Assembly: GCF_007003975.1 (NCBI RefSeq)
Contig: NZ_VFTC01000026.1
Coordinates: 1 to 64,000 of the forward strand
Reading direction: 5' to 3'
From: Mesorhizobium sp. WSM4306
GTDB taxonomy: Bacteria; Pseudomonadota; Alphaproteobacteria; Rhizobiales; Rhizobiaceae
Length of the DNA: 64,000 nucleotides
The translations under genes and the position numbers were made by a program. Under the pieces are notes generated by a model. It saw only the letters and a list, made by a program, of their open reading frames with translations. It was not told the DNA's origin and made no database searches. Every line of letters begins with the position of its first letter. Positions within the stretch are counted from its first letter, which is position 1. Below, piece by piece: positions 16,992-25,417 of this stretch.

Positions 16992-17765
16992 ATGAAATGG
17001 CTCAATTCGCTCATCGTCGCCGGAACGCTGCAGGTTCTGGCTGTCACATCCGGCCACGCCGGCGCCAACCTCGACCAGATCAAGCAGGCCGGCACCATCA
17101 AGGTCGGCACCGAAGGCACCTATGCGCCCTTCACCTATCACAATGATGCCGGCGCGCTGGTCGGCTTCGACGTCGAGATCGCCAAGGCGATCGGCGACAA
17201 GCTCGGCGTGAAAGTCGAGTTCCTCGAAGGCAAATGGGACGGGCTGATCGCCGGTCTCGATGCCAACCGCTATGACGCCGTCATCAACGAGGTCGGCATC
17301 ACCGACGCGCGCAAGGCCAAGTACGACTTCTCCGATCCCTACATCGCCTCCAAGGCGGTGCTGATCGTGCGCGGCGACGATACCGCCATCAAGACCTTCG
17401 CCGATCTCAAGGGCAAGAAGGCGGCGCAGTCGCTGACCTCGAATTTCGGCAAGCTCGCCGAGACAAACGGCGCCGAACTCGTCGGCACCGACGGCTTCGA
17501 CCAGTCGATCCAGCTTTTGCTCACCGGCCGCGCCGACGCCACCATCAATGACAGCCTGTCCTTCCTCGACTTCAAGAAGCACAAGCCGGACGCCAATGTG
17601 AAGATCGCGGCGCAGGAAGAAAACGCCGACTATTCCGGCGTCATCGTGCGCAAGGGCGATCCGGAACTGGTGGCCGCGATCAACAAGGCGCTGGCCGACA
17701 TCAAGGCCGACGGCACCTACAAGAAGATCGCCGACACCTATTTCGGCCAGGACGTTTCGCAGTAA
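16992..17765 (+). CDS. Polar amino-acid ABC transporter, substrate-binding protein
   Basis: A 257-residue periplasmic protein of the SBP_bac_3 family. The signal peptide ends near TSGHAGA. The mature part begins QIKQAGTIKVGTEGTYAPFTYH, followed by LVGFDVEIAKAIGDKLG and the binding-pocket segments GLDANRYDAVINEVGIT and RKAKYDFSDPY. Its closest named relatives by motif are cystine-binding proteins (FliY/TcyJ type), but the substrate is uncertain. A hairpin with a T-run follows the gene and probably attenuates read-through, leaving more binding protein than permease. Confidence 0.92.
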   Translation: MKWLNSLIVAGTLQVLAVTSGHAGANLDQIKQAGTIKVGTEGTYAPFTYHNDAGALVGFDVEIAKAIGDKLGVKVEFLEGKWDGLIAGLDANRYDAVINEVGITDARKAKYDFSDPYIASKAVLIVRGDDTAIKTFADLKGKKAAQSLTSNFGKLAETNGAELVGTDGFDQSIQLLLTGRADATINDSLSFLDFKKHKPDANVKIAAQEENADYSGVIVRKGDPELVAAINKALADIKADGTYKKIADTYFGQDVSQ

Positions 17766-17804
17766 CGAAGGTCTCCCGGCGGTTTGCCGGCAACGACACA
17801 ATAG

Positions 17805-17836
17805 CGGCGGGCCGTCTTTGACGGCTCGCCGTTTTT
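17805..17836 (+). terminator. Partial terminator between binding-protein and permease genes
   Basis: CGGCGGGCCGTC, a TTT loop and GACGGCTCGCCG pair with one mismatch, followed by TTTTT. Position inside an ABC operon suggests incomplete termination that sets protein ratios. Confidence 0.75.
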
Positions 17837-17909
17837 CGCATGATATGACAACCGCAAAATCGCACTGCCGGACCGGTCTAGACGGCATTTACAAGGAGAG
17901 GAGCCGCTC

Positions 17910-18590
17910 GTGCCGCACTGGCTGCAACTGATGCTGGACTCGTTGCCGACGCTGTTGTGGGCGGCGCTGATCTTCACCGTGCCGCTGACTCTGCTGTCGT
18001 TTGCGCTCGGCCTGTTCGTCGGCCTGGTTGTCGCTCTGGTGCGGCTGTTCGGGCCGAAGCTGCTGGTCGCCGTGGTCCGCTTCTATGTCTGGATCTTTCG
18101 CGGCACGCCGCTTCTGGTGCAGCTGTTCCTGATCTTTTACGGCCTGCCCTCGGTCGGCATATTGCTCGACGCCTTTCCGGCCGCGCTGATCGGCTTCACC
18201 CTCAACATCGGCGCCTACAGTTCCGAAATCATTCGCGCCGTGATCGGCTCTGTGCCGAAGGGGCAGTGGGAGGCGGCCTATTCGATCGGGATGACCTGGA
18301 GCCAGTCGATGCGGCGCACCATCCTGCCGCAAGCCGGTCGGGTTGCTGTGCCACCGCTGTCCAACACCTTCATCTCGCTGGTCAAGGATACGTCGCTGGC
18401 TGCGGCCATCACTGTGCCGGAAATGTTCCAGGCAGCGCAGCGCATCGTCGCCACCACCTATGAGCCGCTGATCCTGTATGTCGAGGCGGCGATCCTTTAT
18501 CTGGCAATGAGCTCGGTGCTGTCTGCCCTGCAGACGCGGCTGGAGGAAAGGCTCAACCGTTACGGCGGCTTCCTGGAGGCGCGCTCATGA
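17910..18590 (+). CDS. Polar amino-acid ABC transporter permease
   Basis: A 226-residue inner-membrane protein of the His/Glu/Cys-type permease family. It begins with a GTG after an AAGGAGAGGAG ribosome site. The segment FRGTPLLVQLFLIFYGLP and the loop GQWEAAYSIGMTWSQSMRRTILPQA (EAA motif, contacting the ATPase) are characteristic. It has about five membrane spans. Only one permease gene is present, so the channel is probably a homodimer. Its stop overlaps the start of the ATPase gene (ATGA). Confidence 0.93.
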   Translation: MPHWLQLMLDSLPTLLWAALIFTVPLTLLSFALGLFVGLVVALVRLFGPKLLVAVVRFYVWIFRGTPLLVQLFLIFYGLPSVGILLDAFPAALIGFTLNIGAYSSEIIRAVIGSVPKGQWEAAYSIGMTWSQSMRRTILPQAGRVAVPPLSNTFISLVKDTSLAAAITVPEMFQAAQRIVATTYEPLILYVEAAILYLAMSSVLSALQTRLEERLNRYGGFLEARS

Positions 18591-19357
18591 TCGGCCTCAC
18601 CGACATCGAAAAGCGCTTCGGCGACAATCTCGTGCTGAAGGGCGTAACGGTCACCATTGCCGAAGGCAGCGTCACCGCGCTGGTTGGCCCGTCCGGCGGG
18701 GGGAAGAGCACGCTGCTGCGCTGCATCAACCTGCTGGAGATCCCGACCTCGGGCACGGTGCGCATCGGCGACGAGACATTGGAATTCCGCCCCGGCATCA
18801 AAATCCCCAGCCGGGACATCCAGCGCCTGCGGCTGCAGACCGGCATGGTGTTCCAGAATTTCCAGCTGTTCCCGCACCGCACCGCCATCGAGAACGTCAT
18901 GGAGGGGCTGGTGACGGTGCTGAAATGGCCAACGGCGAAGGCACGGGAGCGGGCGCTGGCGCTGCTCGAGAAAGTCGGCATGGCGCACAAGGCCGATGCA
19001 TGGCCTGCGACTCTGTCGGGCGGCCAACAGCAGCGCGTAGCGATTGCCCGCGCGCTGGCGCCGTCGCCCAAGGTGCTGCTCTGCGACGAGCCGACCTCGG
19101 CGCTCGATCCTGAACTGGCACAGGAAGTCGTCGACGTGCTGGGAAAACTCGCCAGCGAAGGCACGACAATGGTGATGGCGACGCATGACCTGCGCCTCGC
19201 CTCGAAGATCGCTCAAGAAGTGGTGTTTCTCGACGCTGGCGTGGTCGTCGAGAAGGGGCCGTCCGCCGTGGTGTTCAGCAATCCGGAGCGTGAGCGGACG
19301 AAGCGTTTTATCGCGACGCTGAAGCAGGAAGCGGCGAAGGAAGGCGGCGCGGCATAG
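18587..19357 (+). CDS. Polar amino-acid ABC transporter ATPase
   Basis: A 256-residue ATPase. Walker A GPSGGGKST, signature LSGGQQQRVAIARA, Walker B VLLCDEPTSALDPE, switch His in MATHDLRLA. The insertion DETLEFRPGIKIPSRDIQRLR before the Q-loop is slightly longer than in GlnQ. It overlaps the permease stop by four bases and ends the operon at a strong shared terminator. With the two genes before it, it forms a complete importer. Confidence 0.93.
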   Translation: MIGLTDIEKRFGDNLVLKGVTVTIAEGSVTALVGPSGGGKSTLLRCINLLEIPTSGTVRIGDETLEFRPGIKIPSRDIQRLRLQTGMVFQNFQLFPHRTAIENVMEGLVTVLKWPTAKARERALALLEKVGMAHKADAWPATLSGGQQQRVAIARALAPSPKVLLCDEPTSALDPELAQEVVDVLGKLASEGTTMVMATHDLRLASKIAQEVVFLDAGVVVEKGPSAVVFSNPERERTKRFIATLKQEAAKEGGAA

Positions 19358-19376
19358 GCCGCGCCTCAGCCCAAAC

Positions 19377-19405
19377 AAAAAACCCGGCGCGAGGCCGGGT
19401 TTTTC
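19377..19405. terminator. Bidirectional terminator between convergent operons
   Basis: AACCCGGC and GCCGGGTT form an 8-base stem around GCGAG, with an A-run before and a T-run after. It can terminate both the amino-acid transporter operon (+) and carD (-). Confidence 0.9.
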
Positions 19406-19423
19406 ATGAAAATGTGAAAGCGA

Positions 19424-20005
19424 TCAGGCAGCTTCTTCCTGTTCGGATTCCTCGTTGTCGGCCTTGGCGCCGCGCTTAGGGCCCTTGTTGAGGTTGACCT
19501 CGATCAGGCGCACGGCTTCGGTTTCCGACATGCGGTTGACCGCAGCGATCTCACGGGCCATGCGGTCGAGTGCCGCCTCATAGAGCTGACGCTCGGAATA
19601 GGACTGCTCCGGCTGGTTGTCGGCGCGGTAGAGGTCGCGCACGACTTCCGAGATCGAGATCAGGTCGCCCGAATTGATCTTGGCATCATATTCCTGGGCG
19701 CGGCGCGACCACATAGTGCGCTTGACGCGGGCGCGGCCCTGCACAACCTTCAGCGCGCGCTCGACATAATCCTCTTCCGACAGCTTGCGCATGCCGATGG
19801 AGGTCGCCTTGGCGACCGGCACCTTCAACCGCATCTTGTCCTTCTGGAAGTCGATGACGAACAGTTCCAGCTTGTGGCCCGCAACTTCCTGCTCGTCGAT
19901 CGAGACGATCTGGCCGACGCCGTGGGCCGGATAGACGATGTACTCGCCGGTCTTGAAACCGTGACGTGCCGCGGTGGACTTCTTCTGCGGGGTGATCGTT
20001 GCCAT
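19424..20005 (-). CDS. CarD/CdnL-family RNA polymerase-binding regulator
   Basis: A 193-residue protein. The N-terminal RNAP-interacting domain reads FKTGEYIVYPAHGVGQIVSIDEQEV, nearly a family signature. The helical C-terminal domain (MWSRRAQEYDAKINSGDLISISEVVRDLYR) contacts promoter DNA upstream of the -10 in CarD/CdnL proteins. Such proteins stabilise open complexes, often at rRNA and growth genes. The start at MATITPQKK was chosen because upstream sequence is not CarD-like. The tail is Glu-rich. It lies alone between a terminator and a 371-base leader. Confidence 0.93.
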   Translation of the reverse strand: MATITPQKKSTAARHGFKTGEYIVYPAHGVGQIVSIDEQEVAGHKLELFVIDFQKDKMRLKVPVAKATSIGMRKLSEEDYVERALKVVQGRARVKRTMWSRRAQEYDAKINSGDLISISEVVRDLYRADNQPEQSYSERQLYEAALDRMAREIAAVNRMSETEAVRLIEVNLNKGPKRGAKADNEESEQEEAA

Positions 20006-20376
20006 TACGCCCTGAACTCCTTGTTGTGGTACCGGCGGCCTGCCGGTCCGAACGCGTGCGACCGGGGACACCGATCGTTTGCCGCACAACAGATGAACCC
20101 ATCGGAAAAAGCCGAGACCGGCAAACCGCATACATAGCGACTGCCTGGCCCAGATCGCTCTGGTCCGATTGGGGATTTCACCTTTCAGTGATTTGGGGCG
20201 CTTGCGCCATAAATCGACGTTGTGTCACCGGCATGTTTCAGCAGATGTAGCACAAAAAGTAGGAAGAATCAAGGTTTTGCTGCAAACGCGAAGGTCGAGC
20301 GACATCGCCGCCTGTCAAGGCAGTTAATCTATGATGCGCGTTACGCAGCGTTATGACAGCCAAGTCGGCCGCAGCA
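20006..20376. other. 371-base leader between carD and fdxA
   Basis: Both genes are on the minus strand, so this holds the carD promoter and the end of the fdxA transcript. It is more AT-rich than its surroundings around 20240-20345. I see no gene, riboswitch or strong hairpin with a T-run. Short open frames across it do not resemble proteins. Confidence 0.5.
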
Positions 20377-20715
20377 TCAGTCGCCTTCGCCGGGCTCAGC
20401 GGAGAAATATTTCTCGAACTTGCCGGTCTCACCATCGAAGGTCTTGGCGTCGGCCGGAGGCTCCTTCTTGGCGGTGATGTTGGGCCATTTCTCGGCGTAT
20501 TCGGTGTTGACCTGCAGCCATTTGTCGAGACCCGGCTCGGTGTCGGGCTTGATCGCATCGGCGGGGCATTCCGGTTCGCAGACGCCGCAGTCAATGCACT
20601 CGTCGGGATGTATGACGAGCATGTTCTCGCCTTCGTAGAAACAGTCGACCGGACAGACCTCGATGCAGTCCATGTACTTGCATTTGATGCAGTTGTCGGT
20701 CACGACATAGGTCAT
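20377..20715 (-). CDS. fdxA: Seven-iron ferredoxin FdxA
   Basis: A 112-residue electron carrier. The N terminus, MTYVVTDNCIKCKYMDCIEV, with CPVDC and later CIDCGVCEPECP, supplies Cys for one 3Fe-4S and one 4Fe-4S cluster, as in Azotobacter-type 7Fe ferredoxins. The C-terminal extension ending NITAKKEPPADAKTFDGETG is normal for the alphaproteobacterial FdxA. It is probably cotranscribed after the S4-protein gene (gap 148 bases). Confidence 0.95.
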   Translation of the reverse strand: MTYVVTDNCIKCKYMDCIEVCPVDCFYEGENMLVIHPDECIDCGVCEPECPADAIKPDTEPGLDKWLQVNTEYAEKWPNITAKKEPPADAKTFDGETGKFEKYFSAEPGEGD

Positions 20716-20863
20716 TGGTCGGCTCCGGGACGTCCCGTTTTTGCTAGGCTTTTTGGTGAGGTAACGCCTTTGCCTGCCGCTTGCAAGGGCGGCCATGCCT
20801 GGCGGGACCGGCGCTTCCGAAATGGAATTCCAGATGGCGGGCATGGTGAGGAGCGCCAAGGCT

Positions 20864-21250
20864 TCAGTCTTCGCTGAACAGCCGGTCGGTTTGCCTGCGC
20901 TCTTTCTTGGTCGGCCGGCCGCTGCCGGCCTCGCGCAGCGCGGGAATGGCATCGGCAACAGCCTCGCCTTTCGGCGCCGGCGGCGGTGACATATCCTCAT
21001 AGAGCGTGCGCGCTTCCTCGGCGGGGCCGCGCCGCGTGCCGGTGCCGAGCACCTTCCAGACGAAGATGCGGCGCTCGTGCGTGATGGTCAAAACATCGCC
21101 GGGCTTGACCAGATCCGACGCCTGCGCTGCTTTGTCGCTGTTGATGCGGACGCGTCCGGCGACCACCAGCTTGGCCGCCAGCGAGCGCGATTTGACCGCG
21201 CGCGAGAAGAACAGCCATTTGTCGATGCGCTGACGACCTTCTGCAACCAT
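20864..21250 (-). CDS. S4-domain RNA-binding protein (Hsp15-like)
   Basis: A 128-residue basic protein. The S4 domain occupies about residues 7-70: RIDKWLFFSRAVKSRSLAAKL, VAGRVRINSDKAA and PGDVLTITHERRI. Hsp15 proteins bind 50S subunits carrying stranded nascent chains. The C-terminal part is Pro- and Arg-rich and disordered. It begins 16 bases after the stop of the large helicase gene, so it is likely in the same operon. Confidence 0.88.
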   Translation of the reverse strand: MVAEGRQRIDKWLFFSRAVKSRSLAAKLVVAGRVRINSDKAAQASDLVKPGDVLTITHERRIFVWKVLGTGTRRGPAEEARTLYEDMSPPPAPKGEAVADAIPALREAGSGRPTKKERRQTDRLFSED

Positions 21251-21266
21251 CGCAGCGCGCCTGAGC

Positions 21267-24200
21267 CTACTTCTTCAGCTGATCGCGCAAGGCGGCGAGC
21301 TTAGCGAAGGGCGAATCCGGATCGAAACGCACCGGCCGTTCCTCGCGCGGCTTGGCCTGGAAGGCCGGCTTGCCGCCTTGCGGGCCGCCCTTGCCTTCGG
21401 GCCTGCCGCCCTTCCAGTCGGGCCGGCCTTCGCGGGGACGCTCGCCTTGCGGCTTGCCGTCGCGGCGCTGTTCGCCCTCGGCCTGCGGCTTGGGCTTGAA
21501 CTTCGAGCGGTCGAAGCGTGGCTTGGCAGCACCGTCGCGCTGGTCGCGCCGGCCCTGATAGGCCGGCCGTTCGCCCGTTGCCGGCTGTCCGCCGGCGGCA
21601 TCGGCAGGCGAGTCGGTGCGGGCAGCCTGGCCGTTGCGCGGGCGATTGCGGTTTTCGTGGCGATGACGCGGGCGCTGCTCGAAACGGCCCTGCCGCCACA
21701 ACAGGATTGGTTTTGGTTCTTCAGCCTCTGGCGCGGCTTCGCCAGTTCCACCCTCCCCCTCGTGGGGAGGGTCGGCGCGCAGCGCCGGGGTGGGGGCAGC
21801 GCCGGCGTCGTCAGTTGCATCTTCAGCGTCGGCGGCGTCAGCACGACCTGCTTCGTCAGCGCCGTCACCCCCACCCGCGTCGCTTCGCGCCGCGACCTCC
21901 CCCATCGAGGGGGAGGTAAGGGCGTCGGCGCTTTCGGTGACAGTGACGTCGGCGACAGCTTCTGTAACGGGCGGGACTTCTTCCGCGATTTCTGCGGGAG
22001 CTTCGATTTGATCTTCAGAAACAGCCTCCGCTGCCTGTTCGGCAACGGCCTCTGGGGTATCCTCTGACGTAACTTCTGCGGCGGTGGCTTCAACAGCCGC
22101 ATCCGGCTCTGAAGCCTCTACCGGCGCCTCGGTGACAGCATCCGCTGCGGCGGCTTCCGCCGCAGCCTTGGCAGCCGCTTCCGCCAGCTTGGCTGCCGCG
22201 GCTTCCCGCGCGGCATTGTCCTGCGCTTCCAGCCGTGCCTTCACCTCTGCGGGCGGCTTCGGCTCGGCGCGGTAGCCGAGACCCTTCAGGATCTCTTCCA
22301 TATCGTCGGCGGTGGCGCCGAGGATCGACATCATCGGCGGTGTCACCATGAAGGACTGGCCGTCATAGGCGCCGTCCGGGCGCTGGCCGAGGCCGGGCTT
22401 CCAGTTGGTCGCGGGGCGGATCAGGTCGGCCAGCCGTTCCAGAATGTCGATGCGCACGGCGCGGCGGCCGAGATTGCGGTAGCCGGCGAGCTTGTAGAAG
22501 GCCTTGTCGAAAGCCGGGTCGATGACCACCGAGGTGCGGCCGGAGGCCAGCGCGTGCACCACGTCGCCGAAGCCGGGCTTGTCCTTGCCGTCATTCTTCA
22601 GCGCCCACAAAAGCGTGATCAGGCCGGCGGGTGCGGGCTTGATCAGCGCCGGCACGAAGACGTGGTAGGCGCCAAAACGCACACCGAGCCGGCGCAGGGC
22701 AGCGCGTCCCTCCTGGTCGAGTGACTTCATCTCTTCGGCGATGTCGCGGCGGTTGATGAGGCCGAAATGCTCGACGAGCTGGAAGGCGATGCCACGGCCG
22801 ATGCCGGTGATCTGCTCGGCGTTCTTGAGGTCGACCAGCGGCTTCAGCAGCGACTCGATCTGGAAATTGACGAAACGCTCGGCGCGCGCGGCGACCTTGT
22901 CGCGGGCGGGGCCGGTCAGCTGCTCGTCGGCCAGCAGCACCAGGCGCGGCTTCAGCGCGTCCTCGCCGGCAACCAGCGTGCCGATCGGTGCGCCGATCCA
23001 GCGCAGCGTGCCGTCGGAGCCCAGCGCCAGGTCGCCATTGGCGCAGGCGCCGAAGCGTTCGGCGCGCGCCTCGAACTCGGCGGCCAGCGCCTTTTGCGCT
23101 GCCGTGCGCACGGCCTTGGCGTCTTCGCCGCCGGCGCTCTGGTCGGCGGTGAAGCGGAACCCTTGCAACTCGCCGACATGGTGGCCTTCGACAAGGACGG
23201 TTCCGGTAGGGCTGATTTCGGCTTCAGGCATTGTATTTTCTCTAAGGCGCCGCATGAGGACGGAAGTCCTGCGGTCTACAAACCGTTTCGTCAACCGCTC
23301 ATGCAGCGCATCCGACAATCTGTCTTCGATTTCGCGCGTCTTTTCCTGCCAGTGTGCCTGATCGGCCAGCCAGCCGGGCCGGTTGGACACGAATGTCCAG
23401 GTGCGGATCTGGGCAATGCGGTGCGACAGCGTGTCGATATCGCCCTCGGTCGTGTCGGCCCTGCGCACCTGCTCGGCCATGTAGTTCTCGTCGACATGGC
23501 CGTGTTTGGCGAGGTCCGTATAGATCGAGGCGATGAGGTCGGAGTGCTGGGCCGGCGCGATCTTGCGGTAGTCGGGGAGCGCGCAAGCCTCCCACAACAG
23601 CGCCACGCGCTTGGCGTTGGTGGCGAGCGCGCGGATGTCCTCGTCGCGGGAGAGATGTTCGAGCGCCTGCGCATCGACCGCCGGCAGCGCCCGCGTCAGC
23701 CCTTCGACCGGGGCGTTGGTCTCGATCGAGCGCTTCAGCGCGTCGAGGCTGGCGAAATCGAAATGCGCGGTACGCCATTGCAGCACCTTCACCGGGTCGA
23801 ACTCATGGCCTTCGATGCGCTTGACCAGTTCCTCATCCAGCGGATCGACCTGGCCGGTGACGCCGAAAGTGCCGTCGCGCAGATGGCGGCCGGCGCGGCC
23901 GGCAATCTGGCCGAGCTCAGCCGCCGTCAGATTGCGGTACTGGTAGCCGTCGAATTTGCGGTTCTGGGCAAAGGCGACATGATCGAGATCGAGGTTGAGA
24001 CCCATGCCGATGGCGTCGGTGGCAACGAGATAGTCGACGTCGCCGGCCTGGAACATCGCCACCTGGGCGTTGCGGGTGCGTGGGCTGAGCGCGCCGAGCA
24101 CGACGGCGGCGCCACCCTGCTGGCGGCGGATCAGTTCGCCGATGGCATAGACCTCGTCGGCGGAGAAGGCGACGATGGCGGTGCGACGCGGCAAACGGGT

Positions 24201-24710
24201 CAGCTTCTTCGAGCCGGCATAGGCGAGATGCGACAGCCGCGGCCGCGTCACCACGGAGACGCCCTTCAGCAGGCGCTGCAGAATGCCATGCATGGTGGCG
24301 GCACCGAGCAGCAGGGTTTCCTGGCGGCCGCGAAGATGCAGGATGCGGTCGGTAAAGATGTGGCCGCGCTCGAGGTCGCCGGCAAGCTGCACCTCGTCGA
24401 TGGCTACGAAGGCGGCGTCGGTCTCGCGCGGCATGGCTTCGACAGTACAGACCGAATATTTCGCGCCGGGCGGCTGGATCTTTTCCTCGCCGGTGATCAG
24501 CGCCACTTTGTGGGCGCCGACCTTTTCGCAAACGCGGGCGTAGACTTCGCGGGCCAGAAGGCGGAGCGGCAGGCCGATGATACCGCTCTCATGCGCCACC
24601 ATGCGCTCGATGGCGAGATGGGTCTTGCCGGTGTTGGTTGGCCCCAGCACAGCAGTCACGTCGCGGCCCGACAGGATCAGCGGCTCGGTGTGTTTCGGCT
24701 GGATGTTCAT
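21267..24710 (-). CDS. Large Suv3/MgpS-like superfamily 2 helicase with repeat-bearing linker
   Basis: A 1147-residue ATP-dependent RNA helicase-like protein. Walker A is GPTNTGKTH at about 23-31, then CTVEAMPRE and AIDEVQLAGD (DExH-like box), and helicase C motifs near ATDAIGMGLNLDLDHV and QIAGRAGRH. A Suv3-type C-terminal core follows to about residue 800. Beyond it is a very Ala/Glu/Pro-rich linker containing two copies of a palindromic DNA repeat read in frame, then a basic Arg/Gly/Gln-rich tail resembling RNA-binding extensions. I chose the start at MNIQPKHTEPLILSGRDV; longer frames run into the GANTC-rich region. In related rhizobia this gene family is called mgpS, though function is unclear. 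Confidence 0.88.
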   Translation of the reverse strand: MNIQPKHTEPLILSGRDVTAVLGPTNTGKTHLAIERMVAHESGIIGLPLRLLAREVYARVCEKVGAHKVALITGEEKIQPPGAKYSVCTVEAMPRETDAAFVAIDEVQLAGDLERGHIFTDRILHLRGRQETLLLGAATMHGILQRLLKGVSVVTRPRLSHLAYAGSKKLTRLPRRTAIVAFSADEVYAIGELIRRQQGGAAVVLGALSPRTRNAQVAMFQAGDVDYLVATDAIGMGLNLDLDHVAFAQNRKFDGYQYRNLTAAELGQIAGRAGRHLRDGTFGVTGQVDPLDEELVKRIEGHEFDPVKVLQWRTAHFDFASLDALKRSIETNAPVEGLTRALPAVDAQALEHLSRDEDIRALATNAKRVALLWEACALPDYRKIAPAQHSDLIASIYTDLAKHGHVDENYMAEQVRRADTTEGDIDTLSHRIAQIRTWTFVSNRPGWLADQAHWQEKTREIEDRLSDALHERLTKRFVDRRTSVLMRRLRENTMPEAEISPTGTVLVEGHHVGELQGFRFTADQSAGGEDAKAVRTAAQKALAAEFEARAERFGACANGDLALGSDGTLRWIGAPIGTLVAGEDALKPRLVLLADEQLTGPARDKVAARAERFVNFQIESLLKPLVDLKNAEQITGIGRGIAFQLVEHFGLINRRDIAEEMKSLDQEGRAALRRLGVRFGAYHVFVPALIKPAPAGLITLLWALKNDGKDKPGFGDVVHALASGRTSVVIDPAFDKAFYKLAGYRNLGRRAVRIDILERLADLIRPATNWKPGLGQRPDGAYDGQSFMVTPPMMSILGATADDMEEILKGLGYRAEPKPPAEVKARLEAQDNAAREAAAAKLAEAAAKAAAEAAAADAVTEAPVEASEPDAAVEATAAEVTSEDTPEAVAEQAAEAVSEDQIEAPAEIAEEVPPVTEAVADVTVTESADALTSPSMGEVAARSDAGGGDGADEAGRADAADAEDATDDAGAAPTPALRADPPHEGEGGTGEAAPEAEEPKPILLWRQGRFEQRPRHRHENRNRPRNGQAARTDSPADAAGGQPATGERPAYQGRRDQRDGAAKPRFDRSKFKPKPQAEGEQRRDGKPQGERPREGRPDWKGGRPEGKGGPQGGKPAFQAKPREERPVRFDPDSPFAKLAALRDQLKK
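21746..21918. repeat. Pair of inverted palindromic repeats inside the helicase coding region
   Basis: The first unit has CCCTCCCC/GGGGAGGG (21751-21771) followed by a GGGGTGGGGG end at about 21788-21797. The second unit is its diverged reverse complement: CCCCCACCC, then ACCTCCCCC/GGGGGAGGT (21896-21918). They flank about 70 bases. On the coding strand they encode SPSMGEVAARSDAGGG and PALRADPPHEGEGGTG and keep the frame open. Architecture matches the intergenic pair at 8828-8975. Confidence 0.85.
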
Positions 24711-25417
24711 CGGCCCTGAAATGAGGCTTTCTGCATCGTGTTGTCGGGAGCGCACCCTTAAATGGCGCGTATGACAGGCGACACATAGGGATTTCAGGCG
24801 CGAAGCGAAAGCGGAATGTTCGGCCCGGCGTCCAGAGGTCCTCCTTCGAGGTCGGGATTCGCTGCTGCTTAACAGTTGGAACGAGTCTGGAACGAATCGG
24901 AGACGAATCAGTGACTCCTGCAGATTCAGCTTTTGTTCACGGCTATATGTGGATCTCTCAGCAGCTGAACTCACCACATGCTGAATCGTCGGAACTGGCC
25001 CGATTCATGCAGGGCGAGCTTTGCCATTAACCTTTGCCGGTGAAGCATGGTCACCGTGCAAGGGCCGTTGGCCAAGATTATGAAATTATTGACTTTTCTT
25101 AACCGGCCTTGACCATTTGGCAGAGCTTTTCGGCCTTCGCCATTAACGTTTCGGTCAAAGCAGGAACGAATCGGCGACGAATCAGCGATGAGCGGGTTTT
25201 CCCGATTTGTTCACCCCAATATGTTGTGTTATCCACAGCTTGCCCACCGAGAATTCACAGCTTGTGAAGCGGGTTTCGCACAGCCTGAGCCGGCGCCGTT
25301 AATCTTTGCGTGCCGGAACGGGGCAGTGCCGACATGGAAGCCTGAGAGCGTTGCCTGTCGACGACAAAAAACGGGCGCGAGCCGGCCCGTTTTTTCTCTC
25401 AGGCGAAATGCTGTCGC
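24711..25417. other. Non-coding block with clustered GANTC sites and a DnaA box
   Basis: About 700 bases without a credible gene. Ten GANTC pentamers (the CcrM methylation site of Alphaproteobacteria) occur from 24856 to 25183. A perfect DnaA box, TTATCCACA, lies at 25229-25237, with near-matches TTGTTCAC (24934, 25208) and GAATTCACA (25251). A 22-base unit, GGAACGAATCGG(A/C)GACGAATC, is present twice (from 24889 and from 25163), each followed by a TTGTTCAC. TTAAC half-sites resembling CtrA targets occur three times. It may be a replication-linked regulatory region or an origin; flanking genes are not the usual rhizobial hemE neighbourhood. Confidence 0.5.
25366..25395 (-). terminator. Intrinsic terminator of phaB
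   Basis: AAAAAACGGGC and GCCCGTTTTTT form an 11-base stem around an 8-base loop, just past the phaB stop on the minus strand, giving a T-run in the transcript. It is symmetrical and could work both ways. Confidence 0.88.

Noticed and set aside
21746..21918. CRISPR-like array in the helicase linker
   Set aside because: Only two diverged palindromic units in inverted orientation, no direct repeats with regular spacers and no cas genes in the window.
22767..24719. 650-codon open frame antisense to the helicase
   Set aside because: Low-complexity, no motif, no ribosome site. The opposite strand has clear helicase motifs throughout.
24711..24977. 89-residue N-terminal extension of the helicase
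   Set aside because: The extension is Arg/Ser-rich, lacks family similarity and runs through the GANTC repeats. MNIQPKHTEP fits better as start.
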